Part shown: in pieces, positions 42,766 to 50,823 of the stretch | How the letters are laid out: each line of letters opens with the position of its first letter | How positions within the stretch are numbered: the stretch's first letter is position 1 | Source of the DNA: Bacillota bacterium | GTDB taxonomy: Bacteria > Bacillota > Clostridia > Lachnospirales > Lachnospiraceae | Assembly (NCBI GenBank): GCA_023457255.1 | Contig: JAEWMB010000020.1 | Location: 186,001 to 250,000, forward strand | Length of the DNA stretch: 64,000 nucleotides | Reading direction: 5' to 3' | Position numbers and translations under genes: made by a program | Notes under the pieces: model-generated | What the model was told of the DNA's origin: nothing | Seen by the model: only the letters and a program-made list of their open reading frames with translations | Database searches by the model: none

Positions 42766-42811
42766 TTTGCTGTAAAATGAGGTATCACAATCATTTTGCA
42801 GCAAATTTTTT
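42766..42811 (+). terminator. Intrinsic terminator after the amidase gene
   Basis: Fifteen-bp arms (42766-42780, 42791-42805, one G-U pair) followed by a T-run. Confidence 0.85.
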
Positions 42812-42821
42812 ATTTACTGCA

Positions 42822-42896
42822 AAGTTCTTGATTTTCAAAATATGTTCCAATATAAGTTACCTTGTGACATTTAAGTGAAACTGATATCAAGAACTT
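42822..42896 (+). promoter_or_regulatory. Distant inverted repeat upstream of the second NlpC/P60 gene
   Basis: AAGTTCTTGAT (42822-42832) and ATCAAGAACTT (42886-42896) are perfectly complementary, 53 bp apart, about 70 bp before the promoter. Two operator half-sites for a dimeric regulator are possible. Confidence 0.35.
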
Positions 42897-42966
42897 ATCT
42901 TTTGTTTTACCTACTTTCGTGTATAGTACAATCACTTTAAGGAATACAATCTATAAAAAAACGATA

Positions 42967-42996
42967 TTGTAAATATTTGGGTAACTGTAGTATAAT
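42967..42996 (+). promoter_or_regulatory. Predicted sigma-A promoter of the second NlpC/P60 gene
   Basis: TTGTAA (42967-42972), 18 bp, TATAAT (42991-42996), located 68 bp before the start codon. Confidence 0.5.
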
Positions 42997-43063
42997 AATA
43001 GCGTAGGGATTATATAGGTGAGCAGCAGCTACTAGTAATTCATTTTGAAAGAGGGGATTTCAC

Positions 43064-44035
43064 ATGAAAGAAAAGGTACAAGCACTCAAAAAATTTTCTG
43101 CGATACTATTGACTCTGACCTTAGTCTTTTCCATAGCATTTCAATCCTATGAAAATGTACAGGCGGCATCGGTATCCGCTCCAAGTGTAGGACAATGCAC
43201 TACAACAACATCGAACTTAAATATTCGTTCTTCCGCCTCCACAAGTGCCAGCATAGTTGCTTCTTTGGCACCAAATGCTTACATTCAAGTGATTGGCACT
43301 TCTGGTGACTTTTATAAGGTGTATTATAATACCAGCGGAGGAGTAGGTTATTGTTCAAAGTCTTACCTATCGATTGCTTCCACGAAGTATGGAACCGCAT
43401 CGACGTCCGGCTCTAATTTAAATCTTCGTGCATCCGCATCGACGTCCGCAACAATTTTAGCAAGTGTACCAAACGGTACGGCATTACCTATCATCAGCAC
43501 TTCAGGAGATTGGCATCGTGTTGTTTATGGTGTAACTGTAGGTTATGTCAGCAGTAGTTACTTTGTTACCGGCTCAACAACACCTACACCTACTCCGGTT
43601 CCTAGCAATGACCGGGCAAACATAGTTGCATATGCTAAAACTTTATTAGGAATCTGGTATGAATATGGCGGAGATTGTATTGCGAATCCTTCTGCATACT
43701 ATGGACTGGACTGCTCCCATTTTACCTATCAAGTGTTAAAAAAATATGGGTATATGGACAGTTATAGAACCTCCGCAAATCAAGCAACATGGGCAACCGC
43801 CATTACCAAATCAGAATTGCAGCCAGGGGACTTAGTCTTCTATAAAAATGCAAAAGGAGTTGTAGAACATGTTACCTTGTACATTGGCAATAATCAAATT
43901 ATTGGTGCAAATGGAGGAAACAGCTCTACGGATACTATCGAGGAAGCAAAGGCAAAAGATGCAAAAGTAAAGATAGCTTCTTTAGACAGTGATTCAAGAA
44001 CAAAAATCTATGGAAGAGCTCCTAAACTAAAGTAA
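43064..44035 (+). CDS. Secreted SH3b-SH3b-NlpC/P60 peptidoglycan hydrolase (second copy)
   Basis: A 323-residue exported wall hydrolase, the paralogue of the protein at 2376-3347. It has a signal peptide (about 1-35, cleavage near VQAAS), SH3b domains at about 42-104 and 109-168, a short Thr-Pro linker (TPTPTPVP) and an NlpC/P60 domain (about 183-320). Catalytic Cys217 is in GLDCSHFTYQ, His269 in VEHVTLYIG and Asn283 follows. The linkers differ (Ser-rich in the first copy, Thr/Pro here), and this copy has an insertion before the catalytic Cys (DCIANPSAYY). The ribosome site is GAGGGG. The preceding gene is an amidase, so this is a small cell-wall-turnover neighbourhood. Confidence 0.9.
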   Translation: MKEKVQALKKFSAILLTLTLVFSIAFQSYENVQAASVSAPSVGQCTTTTSNLNIRSSASTSASIVASLAPNAYIQVIGTSGDFYKVYYNTSGGVGYCSKSYLSIASTKYGTASTSGSNLNLRASASTSATILASVPNGTALPIISTSGDWHRVVYGVTVGYVSSSYFVTGSTTPTPTPVPSNDRANIVAYAKTLLGIWYEYGGDCIANPSAYYGLDCSHFTYQVLKKYGYMDSYRTSANQATWATAITKSELQPGDLVFYKNAKGVVEHVTLYIGNNQIIGANGGNSSTDTIEEAKAKDAKVKIASLDSDSRTKIYGRAPKLK

Positions 44036-44157
44036 ATATCGCTTAAGCCCAAACTATTCACCTATATCAGAGACCAGTCTGACCTACCGTATCATAAATG
44101 GTATGATTATTTTCAGAAAATTGTAATCTAATATCTTTTACCCATACACTATGATGC

Positions 44158-44275
44158 AAAAAGGCTGTTACAGTCCATACTATATCCCGATCAGATGCAG
44201 TGCTGCAATATATAAGAACTACGATATATCACGCTGCAAACAGGACTAATAGTAAAGGAACGTAACAGCCTTTTT
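44158..44275. repeat. Hairpin-forming element between convergent genes
   Basis: Perfect 14-bp inverted repeat (44158-44171, 44262-44275; core AAAAAGGCTGTTAC) enclosing 90 bp. Further complementary bits just inside (CAGTCC / GGACT) can extend the stem. It could be a bidirectional terminator with a large loop, a MITE remnant or a structured RNA. No coding sequence is inside. It fills most of the 309-bp gap before hydF. Confidence 0.5.
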
Positions 44276-44344
44276 CACTATGGTAAAACTATTAAAATTT
44301 TAATAGTTAAAACAGGTTTATCCTTACTTAGAAACTTCGTTAAT

Positions 44345-45556
44345 TCATACTTTTTCTTCGAACAATTGATGAATCTTTGGAAATGGCTCCAAACTCCTTT
44401 TTAAAATTCCATGAATGTAGGCAATTAAGATTCCATAATTCGTGATTGGCACATTTCCATCGGAAGAATAAGACAGCCGGTATTTCATTTCTTTTTCATT
44501 CAGCATACAGCCACCACAATGTATAATAAGCTTATAGCTTGATAAATCGGCGGGAAACTCAGTCCCACTGGTAAATTCAAAGTTTATATTTTTACCGGTA
44601 TAATTTCGTATCCAATCGGGAAGCTTCACAGTGCCAATATCATTACACTGGCGATGGTGAGTACATCCCTCAGAGATTAATACACGGTCACCATCGTTTA
44701 GTGCATCAATTGCCGTTACACCGGCAGCCAAAATCTCCAAGTCACCTTTATATCTGGCAAATAAGATGGAGAAGGAGGTCAGTAAAATATCTTTTGGAGT
44801 ATCCGCCTCCACCTGCTTAAATACTTGGCTATCAGTAATCACCAGCTTTGGTTTTTTCCCAAGCTGAGACAACGTATCTTTTAATTCATGCTCTTTAACC
44901 ACAATAGCAGTAGCATTAGCATCAAGTATATCCCGGATCGTTTGCTGCTGCGGAAGAATTAAGCGCCCTTTCGGAGCGGCTTTATCTATTGGTATGACCA
45001 GTACGGCAAAGTCGGCAGGAGAGAGGAGGTCTGCTACAATAGGAGGGGACTTTTCTTCTGTTGTTAAGGCTTCTATTATTTTTTTCTTTAGTAAATTAAT
45101 ATTATGCTTTGTTTTAGCACTTACCGATATTTCATTGAGGTCTTCACTCTCACGAGATTGTGCCAAGTCGTTTTTATTATATACAATCAAATGAGGTAAC
45201 TTTTTTTCCTTTAATAGAGCTAGAAACTTTGTGTCTTCCGATGTTTTACCGGTTACTGCATCGATAATTACTAAGATAAAATCAGTTTTTCGAAGTATCT
45301 GAAAACTTTTTTCCACACGCTCTTTTCCAAGAACACTATCGTCATCAAGGCCCGGGGTATCAATAAATACCACAGGTCCTACAGGAAGCAGTTCCATTGT
45401 TTTTAAGACCGGATCAGTTGTAGTACCAAGGACGTCAGATACAATTGAAATATTTTGACCGGTTAGCGCATTCAGGAGGCTTGATTTACCTGCATTTCGT
45501 TTCCCAAAGATTCCGATATGAATACGTTGTGCCAGTGGGGTTGCGTTCAAACTCAT
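44345..45556 (-). CDS. hydF: [FeFe] hydrogenase maturation GTPase HydF
   Basis: Scaffold on which the diiron subcluster of [FeFe] hydrogenase is assembled and then passed to the apo-enzyme. The 403 residues have an N-terminal GTPase domain (about 8-170) with Walker A GKRNAGKSS (18-26), DTPG (66-69) and NKND (127-130). A dimerisation region follows, and then the [4Fe-4S] binding domain with Cys298-x-His300 in GCTHHRQC and His346-Cys347-x-x-Cys350 in IHCGGC, the characteristic CxH...HCxxC set. It is the last gene of the minus-strand hydE-hydG-hydF operon, 27 bp after hydG, with an AGGAGAAC ribosome site. Confidence 0.96.
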   Translation of the reverse strand: MSLNATPLAQRIHIGIFGKRNAGKSSLLNALTGQNISIVSDVLGTTTDPVLKTMELLPVGPVVFIDTPGLDDDSVLGKERVEKSFQILRKTDFILVIIDAVTGKTSEDTKFLALLKEKKLPHLIVYNKNDLAQSRESEDLNEISVSAKTKHNINLLKKKIIEALTTEEKSPPIVADLLSPADFAVLVIPIDKAAPKGRLILPQQQTIRDILDANATAIVVKEHELKDTLSQLGKKPKLVITDSQVFKQVEADTPKDILLTSFSILFARYKGDLEILAAGVTAIDALNDGDRVLISEGCTHHRQCNDIGTVKLPDWIRNYTGKNINFEFTSGTEFPADLSSYKLIIHCGGCMLNEKEMKYRLSYSSDGNVPITNYGILIAYIHGILKRSLEPFPKIHQLFEEKV

Positions 45557-45583
45557 TATGTTCTCCTTTCTGCATAGACCCTT

Positions 45584-47002
45584 TTAGAAACGAAAATCTC
45601 TAGAACCAAGGGTAATTGCCATTAAGTTATCCTTTGCCACTTGTTTTACCTTTTCATTCGGAATCTTTTTCATTTCGTTTTCGATTAATTCATTGCCGAC
45701 TTTTCTTGTTTCATCCTCCGCATAGTCCATTAGAAATTCTTTCAATGTCATTAAAGCATTTGGAAGACAGCAATTTGCAATTTGGCCGCTTTTGCATAAA
45801 CTCATAAAGCGGTCTCCGGTACGGCCTTCTCTGTAACATGCAGTACAAAAGCTAGGGATAAATCCCAATTCCATTAACCATTTTACGACTTGCCCCAGCG
45901 GACGCTGATCGATAACATCAAACTGTTCGGATTTATCCTCCTCTTCTTCCGGGTGAACATAGCCTCCAACGCTCGTTTTGGAACCGCCGCTGATTTGAGA
46001 TACTCCAAGTTGTAACACCCGTTCACGGCATTGCTTACTTTCTCTGGTAGAAACAATCATGCCGGTATATGGAACAGAGATACGAATACAAGCAACAATT
46101 TTGGCAAAAACATCATCGCTGATTCCGTTTGCAAAGCTGCTAGGATCAATATCGTCTGCCGGACGGATTCGGGGAACACTTATGGTATGAGGTCCCACAC
46201 CGAAGACCGCCTCAAGGTGTTCTGCATGCATTAAAAGACCTGCAAATTCGTAACGGTAGCGCTCCAGACCGAATAAAACTCCAAGTCCAACATCATCAAT
46301 GCCTCCTTGCATTGCACGATCCATTGCTTCGGTATGATAAGCATAATCATGCTTAGGGCCGGTTGGGTGAAGGGACTCATAGCTTTCTTTATGATAGGTC
46401 TCTTGAAACAAAATATAAGTACCGATACCTGCATCATGAAGCTTTTTGTAGTTTTCGGCAGAGGTAGCAGCAATATTAACATTAACACGCCTGATTGCAC
46501 CATTCCTATGTTTGATGGAATATATGGTGTTTATACTTTCCAGGATATAATCAATCGGGTTGTTGACCGGATCCTCACCGGCTTCAATAGCTAATCTTTT
46601 ATGCCCCATATCCTGAAGTGCAATAACTTCCTCTCTAATTTCCTCTTGCGTTAGCTTCTTTCTAGCAATGTGTTTATTTTTTAAATGATATGGACAGTAT
46701 ACGCATCCGTTGATACAGTAGTTTGATAGATATAATGGAGCAAACATAACGATTCGATTACCATAAAAATCTTCTTTCAACTGTTTCGCCAGGGCATAGA
46801 TTTCTTCATTTTTCTCCGGTATATCACAATCCAAAAGAACGGCTGCTTCGCGGTGAGACAATCCTTTTTTCAGTTTTGCTTTCTTTAATATCTCATCAAT
46901 TAACTCTTCATTCTGCTTATTCTTCTCTGCATATTCCAGTGTTTTTAAGATTTCCTCATTTGAAATAAATTCTTCTGCCTTCTCTGAATATTTATTATAC
47001 AT
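45584..47002 (-). CDS. hydG: [FeFe] hydrogenase maturase HydG (tyrosine lyase)
   Basis: Radical-SAM enzyme that splits tyrosine into p-cresol, CO and cyanide, the diatomic ligands of the H-cluster. Using the ATG at 47002 (ribosome site GGAAGGG), the product has 472 residues, the usual HydG length. The radical-SAM cluster motif is Cys96-x3-Cys100-x2-Cys103 (CINGCVYC). The C-terminal auxiliary cluster that holds the dangler iron uses CTAC and a further Cys in FMSLCKSG. These separate it from ThiH. It overlaps the end of hydE by 8 bp, so the two are translationally coupled. Confidence 0.96.
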   Translation of the reverse strand: MYNKYSEKAEEFISNEEILKTLEYAEKNKQNEELIDEILKKAKLKKGLSHREAAVLLDCDIPEKNEEIYALAKQLKEDFYGNRIVMFAPLYLSNYCINGCVYCPYHLKNKHIARKKLTQEEIREEVIALQDMGHKRLAIEAGEDPVNNPIDYILESINTIYSIKHRNGAIRRVNVNIAATSAENYKKLHDAGIGTYILFQETYHKESYESLHPTGPKHDYAYHTEAMDRAMQGGIDDVGLGVLFGLERYRYEFAGLLMHAEHLEAVFGVGPHTISVPRIRPADDIDPSSFANGISDDVFAKIVACIRISVPYTGMIVSTRESKQCRERVLQLGVSQISGGSKTSVGGYVHPEEEEDKSEQFDVIDQRPLGQVVKWLMELGFIPSFCTACYREGRTGDRFMSLCKSGQIANCCLPNALMTLKEFLMDYAEDETRKVGNELIENEMKKIPNEKVKQVAKDNLMAITLGSRDFRF

Positions 47003-48086
47003 AACATTTCCCTTCCTTATAATCACCACGGCCTACAACAATCTGATAACCGATTTTATTCATACGGCGCTCCATACAGTAACGACATTCTGCTGCCTCA
47101 TCACCGGTACAGATTTTATTATCATAAAGCATATATTTGCTTCTGACTTCTTTTGGGGAGAGGTTAGGCATTACAACATTGGCTCCTGCAAGAATTCCTT
47201 TTTCACGACCTAAGGGATGAATTGTGCCAAGTGCCGTTGTTGCAGGAAGCAATGCGTTAGGAAACATCAGACGCAGGATTCCGATAAAGAATAAGGTCTG
47301 TTCTAAAGTTCCGGCAGTTTCTTTGGCAAAAGGAGTGTTCTTATGCGGTATGAATGGGCCGATTCCAACCATCTGAGGCTGCAGCTCATGTAAAAAAAGC
47401 AGATCTTCGATAAGATATTCTGGTTTTTGATACGGTGAACCTACCATAAATCCGCTGCCAACTTGATAACCGATGGACTTTAAATCCCATAGACATCGCT
47501 TTCGGCTTGAAAGATTAAGATTACCCGGATGCAGTTTTTGATAATGTTCTTCACTTGCAGTTTCATGCCTCAGAAGATAGCGATCTGCACCGGCTTGATA
47601 GAAAGACAAGTAGCTGTCAAAGCTTCGTTCTCCAATCGAGAGAGTAATCGCACAGTCCGGATAATCACGTTTTATCCTGGAAATTAAATCACAGATAACA
47701 TCATCCTTATAATAGCCATCTTCGCCGCCTTGTAAGACATAGGTCCGAAATCCCAGTTCATAACCTACCTCGCATGCACTTAGAATTTCATCCTCCAATA
47801 AGCGATAGCGTTCCGTATTGGTGTTACTTTTTCTAATGCCGCAGTAATAACAATCATTTTTACAAAAGTTTGTAAATTCGATTAGCCCACGAAGGTATAT
47901 ACTATTTCCATATATTTTTTCTCGGGCTTTTCTGGCAGCGGAGAACAAATACTCGCTGGTTTCTTCCGCCGGCTGCAAAAGCAGGGTAAGAAATTCCTCC
48001 TTGCTTAATAGATTGTCTTGTTTTAATTTATCAACAAGAAATTTTTGTTCTTCAAAAAGTGTGGTACCAGGAGCTTTTAGAATCAA
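46995..48086 (-). CDS. hydE: [FeFe] hydrogenase maturase HydE
   Basis: Radical-SAM enzyme that acts on an iron-cysteine-carbonyl precursor in H-cluster synthesis. The cluster motif is Cys75-x3-Cys79-x2-Cys82 (CKNDCYYC). Typical stretches are TYVLQGGED, HETASEEHYQKLHP and GIGPFIPHKNTPF. Three cysteines near the C terminus (CTGDEAAECRYC) may hold the second cluster seen in some HydE proteins. The start is not certain. The frame is open to 48140, but the only good ribosome site (AAGGAAGG) is ten bases before the TTG at 48086, which gives 363 residues, close to known HydE. It is first in the operon. Confidence 0.93.
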   Translation of the reverse strand: MILKAPGTTLFEEQKFLVDKLKQDNLLSKEEFLTLLLQPAEETSEYLFSAARKAREKIYGNSIYLRGLIEFTNFCKNDCYYCGIRKSNTNTERYRLLEDEILSACEVGYELGFRTYVLQGGEDGYYKDDVICDLISRIKRDYPDCAITLSIGERSFDSYLSFYQAGADRYLLRHETASEEHYQKLHPGNLNLSSRKRCLWDLKSIGYQVGSGFMVGSPYQKPEYLIEDLLFLHELQPQMVGIGPFIPHKNTPFAKETAGTLEQTLFFIGILRLMFPNALLPATTALGTIHPLGREKGILAGANVVMPNLSPKEVRSKYMLYDNKICTGDEAAECRYCMERRMNKIGYQIVVGRGDYKEGKCYV

Positions 48087-48283
48087 ATGAATCAATCCTT
48101 CCTTTCTAGCACACATCCAAAGGAGAGCAGAAGAAGCCATTCACTAATCTGATGGCTCTCTTTTTTAGTTTTCCAGTGTCTGCCGAACTGAAAAAATGGC
48201 AATTGCACAAGGTGCATCCTACTTAGATTATGAAACCATGGACCCGGAACAAATATCCATGAGGCTTGCCCATGCGGGCAAAC
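48087..48283 (-). promoter_or_regulatory. 5' leader of hydE
   Basis: About 200 nt between the minus-strand terminator and hydE. Small hairpins are visible (TTGCCC/GGGCAA near 48266-48281; AGCCAT/ATGGCT nearer the gene). No clear separate promoter was found, so hydEGF may depend on read-through of the terminator at 48284-48313 or on an unseen promoter here. Confidence 0.4.
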
Positions 48284-48313
48284 CAAAAAAAGGCGCCTTA
48301 TATAATAAGGCGC
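48284..48313 (-). terminator. Minus-strand intrinsic terminator upstream of hydE
   Basis: GCGCCTTAT (48293-48301) pairs with ATAAGGCGC (48305-48313) around a 3-nt loop. On the minus strand it is followed by seven T residues. There is no minus-strand protein gene before it, so it ends either a small RNA or a leader. Confidence 0.85.
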
Positions 48314-48496
48314 ACAAAAAAAACGTAGTATGTACGATTTTGTTAGCCTTTCCCCGCAGAATTCATTAAGGTTTGAGATTCTTAGGATGTTAGTGCATAT
48401 CAATATTTTTGCGATAAGCAATTACTTTACTTATCAAAGATTATTTTCCCGGCAGAACGAATCTTAACGGGTCAACAAATAATACTTGGTTGTACA
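48284..48496 (-). ncRNA. Candidate structured RNA of about 210 nt upstream of hydEGF
   Basis: A sigma-A promoter on the minus strand (48531-48503) and an intrinsic terminator (48313-48284) bracket about 210 nt with no convincing open frame. The 5' and 3' parts can pair into a rod: GUGUAC with GUACAU; UUUGUUG..CC with GG..UAACAAA; CGUUAAG with CUUAAUG; then an apical hairpin GAUAAG/CUUAUC. A purine-rich bulge (GCGGGGAAA) sits in the 3' arm. Size and rod shape recall 6S RNA, which regulates RNA polymerase, but I cannot confirm the 6S consensus. The alternative is a terminated leader controlling hydEGF. Confidence 0.5.
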
Positions 48497-48502
48497 CTTT
48501 TT

Positions 48503-48531
48503 ATTATAGAATAGATGATAAAAATTTACAA
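48503..48531 (-). promoter_or_regulatory. Predicted minus-strand sigma-A promoter
   Basis: Reading the minus strand: TTGTAA (48531-48526), 17 bp, TATAAT (48508-48503). It drives the candidate RNA and possibly hydEGF. Confidence 0.6.
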
Positions 48532-48573
48532 CAGCAAGATGAAGTTAATCCATTACGGTTAAGATTCTTTCGA

Positions 48574-48602
48574 TTGTCAAATCTGCTATATTGTGGTAGA
48601 AT
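48574..48602 (+). promoter_or_regulatory. Predicted sigma-A promoter of the H-NOX receptor gene
   Basis: TTGTCA (48574-48579), 17 bp, TAGAAT (48597-48602), 40 bp before the start codon and back-to-back with the promoter of the candidate RNA. Confidence 0.55.
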
Positions 48603-48642
48603 ATGATAAAATCATTCAAAATGTTACAAAGGAGTTGTTAAT

Positions 48643-50436
48643 ATGAAGGGAACTGTTGTTTCATCATGGATAGAATCCTGTCGAAAATTGTTTGGAAGTG
48701 AAGTTGTCAATTTAGCACTTAAGGCTTATGCCATTCCTAGTAACTATATCTTTTCTCCTTTGGAAGATGTAGAAGATAGGACAGCACTGGGAGTTATAGA
48801 GCATATCGGTAACTCTATCGGTAAGAGTAAAGAAGAGATATGGGTTATTATGGGAGAGGAAAATATTAAAACCTTTAGTACTCTATATCCAGGATTCTTT
48901 CGTCATGAATCTGCGTATCAATTTTTAAAATCGATGAATGATGTTCATATCATCGTAATGAAAAGATTTAAAGGAGCTACGCCTCCAATTCTAGATGTTA
49001 CACCAATATCATCTCATGAGATTTATTTTACATACCGTTCCAAAAGAGGCATGGGAAGTTATTTAAAAGGCTTAATCCATGGTGTAGCTAATTATTTTAA
49101 TGAAAAAATTGAAGTAGAAGAAATATCGAGAACTCAAGAAGAAATCAAGTTAAAATTGACCTTTGAAGCTGAAATTCAGTATATCAAAAAATTTATTTTT
49201 AACAGGATATTTTCTTTTGGTGTATTCAAGTCCGTAACTTTAAAAGTTTCTATGTTAAATACTCTATTTGTTTCGCTAGCCGGCGTATTTCTATTTGATG
49301 ATATTACAGATATCTTAATTTTAGGTGGAGTCACTTTAATCTCCACATTACTTACCTCTACTATATTTAATAGGCCTAGAAAGTTTATTTTAAAAGAATT
49401 AGAGAAGCTTAGTCAAAGAAACATGATTGAAACAACTGTGATTAAATCAAAAGATGAATACGAAGCTTATATGTATGAAATTAATAAGATTAAACAAAAC
49501 ATTCAGAAAGACTTTATAGGATTTCATTCCATTGTGGATGAGATGTTTACCTTTAATCAATCCGTTTCGGAAATTTCAAAAACTATGCAATCTACTTCAA
49601 ATGACATAACGAATGTATTAGAAGAAGTAGCTAAGGCTGCTATTAATCAAGCCAGTGACACAGAACGGGCAGTAAGCGTACTTGATGATAGTATCAAAAG
49701 TATTAGCAAAGTTTCTGATAAGAGTCAGGAAAACAAAGAACAAATTGAACATGCTGTTACTGATATTGAAGCAAGTTTTACAGATGTTCAGCGTACTGCA
49801 ACAGAAATTAATAATGTTCTTGATAAGTTTAATGGTATCAAAAATAGCGGTTATGATCTACAGGAAAATGCGAAGGATATTACCAATATCGTATCGATTG
49901 TATCAAGTATCGCAAATCAAACAAATTTACTGGCTTTGAATGCATCTATTGAGGCTGCAAGAGCGGGTGATGCAGGAAAAGGCTTTGCAGTGGTAGCAGA
50001 AGAAGTTCGAAAGCTATCCGAGGAAACCAACTCCGCTGTTCGTAAAATTAACGAGAGCTTGACAGGATTCCTGGAAAGCATTGATGAAATTGTTCAAAAT
50101 ATTGATGTTCAGTATGGAGTTTTGGACAGTGAAAATTCAAAATTATCCGTTGCAGTAGATACTTCAAGCCAGTCCAATCATCATCTAAAAAATGTATCCG
50201 AAGAGATGGTTCAGACTTCCTTACAGCTAAAGAATGAAGTACAAAATATTTCCTCCTTGTTTGAGAATATTGAAAACTTGGCAGCAATTGCTGAAGAAAA
50301 TTCTGCATCTACTCAGGAAGCAAACAGTAATGTAACAATCTATGTTGACCAGATCAAAGACCTTACTCATTTAATTCAGGTATTTGACAACATGATTGTA
50401 AACTTTAAGGAAGACTTAGATAAATATCAATTATAA
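48643..50436 (+). CDS. Methyl-accepting chemotaxis protein with H-NOX heme sensor domain
   Basis: A 597-residue membrane chemoreceptor that should sense a gas and signal to CheA/CheW. Residues 1-185 are an H-NOX domain: MKGTVVSSW start, proximal heme ligand His102, Pro115, and the propionate-binding Tyr131-x-Ser133-x-Arg135. The distal-pocket residues Trp9, Asn74 and Tyr140, which stabilise bound O2 in the Thermoanaerobacter (Caldanaerobacter) H-NOX, are all present at the same positions. Two membrane helices follow (about 200-218, 223-241) with a very short turn, and no HAMP domain is obvious. The signalling domain (about 320-590) carries the hairpin tip NLLALNASIEAARAGDAGKG, here adjoining VVAEEVRKLSEE. 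O2 is the likely ligand; NO is possible. The ribosome site is AAGGAG. Confidence 0.93.
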   Translation: MKGTVVSSWIESCRKLFGSEVVNLALKAYAIPSNYIFSPLEDVEDRTALGVIEHIGNSIGKSKEEIWVIMGEENIKTFSTLYPGFFRHESAYQFLKSMNDVHIIVMKRFKGATPPILDVTPISSHEIYFTYRSKRGMGSYLKGLIHGVANYFNEKIEVEEISRTQEEIKLKLTFEAEIQYIKKFIFNRIFSFGVFKSVTLKVSMLNTLFVSLAGVFLFDDITDILILGGVTLISTLLTSTIFNRPRKFILKELEKLSQRNMIETTVIKSKDEYEAYMYEINKIKQNIQKDFIGFHSIVDEMFTFNQSVSEISKTMQSTSNDITNVLEEVAKAAINQASDTERAVSVLDDSIKSISKVSDKSQENKEQIEHAVTDIEASFTDVQRTATEINNVLDKFNGIKNSGYDLQENAKDITNIVSIVSSIANQTNLLALNASIEAARAGDAGKGFAVVAEEVRKLSEETNSAVRKINESLTGFLESIDEIVQNIDVQYGVLDSENSKLSVAVDTSSQSNHHLKNVSEEMVQTSLQLKNEVQNISSLFENIENLAAIAEENSASTQEANSNVTIYVDQIKDLTHLIQVFDNMIVNFKEDLDKYQL

Positions 50437-50460
50437 TTTAAACTCAGATAAACTTATAAG

Positions 50461-50508
50461 AAAAAGCTTTCTCTTGTCAGCTTAAGTGCTGCAAAAGAAA
50501 GCTTTTTT
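50461..50508 (+). terminator. Intrinsic terminator after the chemoreceptor gene
   Basis: Twelve-bp arms (50461-50472, 50496-50507) with a T-run. Confidence 0.8.
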
Positions 50509-50823
50509 ATTCCAAAGAAATTCATCCAAAGATACCTTTTCTGAACTAAAAACCCTGTTAATAAAATGTAAGATTTTAATAAAAGTAATATAATATTTGA
50601 AAGATAATTGTAATTTTTGTGACATAACATTATCATGCTTTTTATTTATCCTTAAATCTTATAAGTAAATGTTATACAGTTGTACTTTTTCTTTTCCCTT
50701 GTTATAATAAGGAAAACTGAAAACATTATGAAAATAAAACAGTTGTTACAACTGATTTACGGCACGGAAAGTTCGCAAAGTGTGCTTTCTTGTTTTATGT
50801 AGTGTATGTAATGGGGGATTCGG
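50509..50823. other. Intergenic stretch, nothing assigned
   Basis: About 315 bp of AT-rich sequence between the chemoreceptor terminator and the AviRa-like gene. I saw no convincing promoter pair, RNA motif or reading frame. Confidence 0.4.

Noticed and set aside
48092..48421. 109-residue open frame on the minus strand before hydE
   Set aside because: No ribosome site, composition unlike a protein (many Cys, Trp, Phe, Arg), and it crosses the intrinsic terminator at 48284-48313. The region is better explained as a structured RNA plus leader.
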